Shown: positions 4,716-5,765 of the stretch, piece after piece | Numbering within the stretch: the stretch's first letter is position 1 | How the letters are laid out: the number at the start of each line of letters is the position of its first letter | Assembly: GCA_024698845.1 (NCBI GenBank) | Contig: JAILQR010000039.1 | Location: 1 to 5,765 of the forward strand | Length of the DNA stretch: 5,765 nt | DNA from: Bacilli bacterium | GTDB taxonomy: Bacteria; Bacillota_I; Bacilli_A; RF39; UBA660 | Direction of reading: 5' to 3' | Notes under the pieces: generated by a model | What the model was told of the DNA's origin: nothing | The model's input: the letters and a program-made list of their open reading frames with translations, nothing else | Database searches by the model: none | Made by a program: the position numbers and the translations under genes

Positions 4716-5765
4716 ATGGCAAGATCAGTTTATATACATATACCATTTTGTCGTGAAATATGTTCATACTGTGATTTTTGTAAAATGTTTTATGTAAAAA
4801 AATGGGTTGGTAGATATCTAGATGAGCTATATAATGAAGTATCAGATAGATATGAGGGTGAACTAATTAAAACACTATATATTGGTGGTGGAACTCCATC
4901 ATCACTAAGTAGTGAAGATTTTGAAAAATTAGAAAAAGTAATAAGTCTTTTTGAATTTGCTGAAGGATACGAATTTACCTTTGAAGCAAATTTAAAAGAC
5001 TTAAATGATATCTTACTTGCTAAACTTAAAAATATTGGAGTAAATAGATTAAGTATAGGTATAGAATCATTTGATAATGATAAACTTAAACTTATGGGTA
5101 GAGAAGCTGATTTTGAAAATGCGAGTAAAGTTATTAAGATAGCCAGAAGTAAAGGCTTTGATAATATTAATATAGATATGATTTATGGTTTCCCAAAAGA
5201 AACTCTTCAGGTTCTAAAAGAGGATGTAAAAAAAGTATTAAAGTTAAAACCAGACCATATCAGTTTTTACTCATTAATACTTGAACCTAATACAAGATTA
5301 TATCTTCATTATAAAAATGGAATTGAACAAGATGAAGAATATGAAATGTATCAATATATTAATAAGACGTTACAAAAAGCAGGATTTACTCATTATGAAG
5401 TAAGTAATTATGCAACTAAAGATAAAGAATCAAAACATAATATTGTTTATTGGAAAAATGAAGAATATTATGGATTTGGACTTGGAGCTGCAGGTTATCT
5501 TCATGAAGTAAGATATGAAAACACAAAAAATATAAATAAATATTTAGAACATAAACACATATATAAAAGGGAACTTGTATCACTTGAAGACGAAAAGAAA
5601 AATAAACTTATGCTAGGTCTTAGAATGATGGAAGGTATTAACTTAAATGAATGGTTCTTAAAATATAACGAGAATCTTGAAGCAGATCCAAATATTAAAG
5701 ATATGATTAAAAAGAAAATGCTTATTGTTGAAAATAATCATTTATTTGTTAATCCCAAAAAGATA
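4716..5765 (+). CDS. hemW: HemW, radical SAM heme chaperone (3' end cut by the window)
   Basis: The first 350 residues are present; the family runs to about 370-380, so only a few dozen codons are missing. HemW is the coproporphyrinogen III oxidase-like radical SAM protein that binds heme and delivers it to targets such as respiratory enzymes; it does not oxidise coproporphyrinogen. The 4Fe-4S motif is Cys12-x3-Cys16-x2-Cys19 in HIPFCREICSYCDF, with a further Cys22. GGGTPS (57-62) and FEAN (89-92, Glu90) contact SAM in this fold. RLSIGIESF (111-119) carries Glu117 where the family usually has Gln. Later come DMIYGFP, SFYSLILEPNT, HYEVSNYA and HNIVYWKNEEYYGFGLGAAGY, which are typical of HemW and of HemN-like proteins, then the HemN C-terminal domain. 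Its ATG is two bases after the lepA stop. In Bacillus, hrcA and the dnaK operon follow; that cannot be seen here. Whether this cell uses heme is unknown. Confidence 0.95.
   Translation, partial: MARSVYIHIPFCREICSYCDFCKMFYVKKWVGRYLDELYNEVSDRYEGELIKTLYIGGGTPSSLSSEDFEKLEKVISLFEFAEGYEFTFEANLKDLNDILLAKLKNIGVNRLSIGIESFDNDKLKLMGREADFENASKVIKIARSKGFDNINIDMIYGFPKETLQVLKEDVKKVLKLKPDHISFYSLILEPNTRLYLHYKNGIEQDEEYEMYQYINKTLQKAGFTHYEVSNYATKDKESKHNIVYWKNEEYYGFGLGAAGYLHEVRYENTKNINKYLEHKHIYKRELVSLEDEKKNKLMLGLRMMEGINLNEWFLKYNENLEADPNIKDMIKKKMLIVENNHLFVNPKKI

Noticed and set aside
1..5765. Mobile elements, CRISPR repeats, tRNA genes, riboswitches or phage genes.
   Set aside because: No transposase or integrase reading frame, no spaced direct repeats, no tRNA cloverleaf and no leader long enough for a riboswitch were seen; gaps are all under 140 bases.

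Overview
The window comes from an AT-rich (by eye below 30% G+C), endospore-forming low-GC Gram-positive bacterium. The evidence is a SpoIIP engulfment hydrolase gene, Firmicutes-type ribosome binding sites, and a spoIIP - small membrane protein - lepA - hemW gene order. From memory, this order matches the Bacillus subtilis block gpr-spoIIP-yqxA-lepA-hemW-hrcA, with rpsT pointing away from it. Tryptophan is encoded by TGG throughout and no in-frame TGA is needed, so the standard bacterial code fits. The AT-richness and short spacers suggest a Bacilli/Erysipelotrichia-like gut or host-associated lineage, but that placement is a guess.

Left part (1-1522): the end of miaA (tRNA dimethylallyltransferase) runs rightward into a hairpin terminator. 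Facing it are two leftward genes: rpsT (ribosomal protein S20), then a membrane-anchored transglutaminase-like protein with a Cys-His-Asp triad. Both the miaA and rpsT terminators are built partly from the genes' own last codons. The transglutaminase gene has a plausible promoter of its own lying across the rpsT terminator.

Middle (1523-2907): a 139-bp divergent control region holds a clear sigma-A-type promoter for rpsT on the minus strand and a less certain start for spoIIP on the plus strand. No gpr gene sits between rpsT and spoIIP. SpoIIP overlaps by one base (TAATG) a 109-residue single-pass membrane protein of unknown function, which sits where yqxA lies in Bacillus.

Right part (2908-5765): a compact promoter with a predicted leader of only about 10 nt precedes lepA (elongation factor 4), followed 2 bases later by hemW (radical SAM heme chaperone), which is cut by the window end. 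lepA and hemW form a tight operon.

The window is mostly conserved housekeeping and sporulation DNA. I see no mobile element, CRISPR array, tRNA or phage gene. The least explained parts are the SpoIIP-coupled small membrane protein, the odd translation start of spoIIP, and the exported transglutaminase-like protein inserted between miaA and rpsT.
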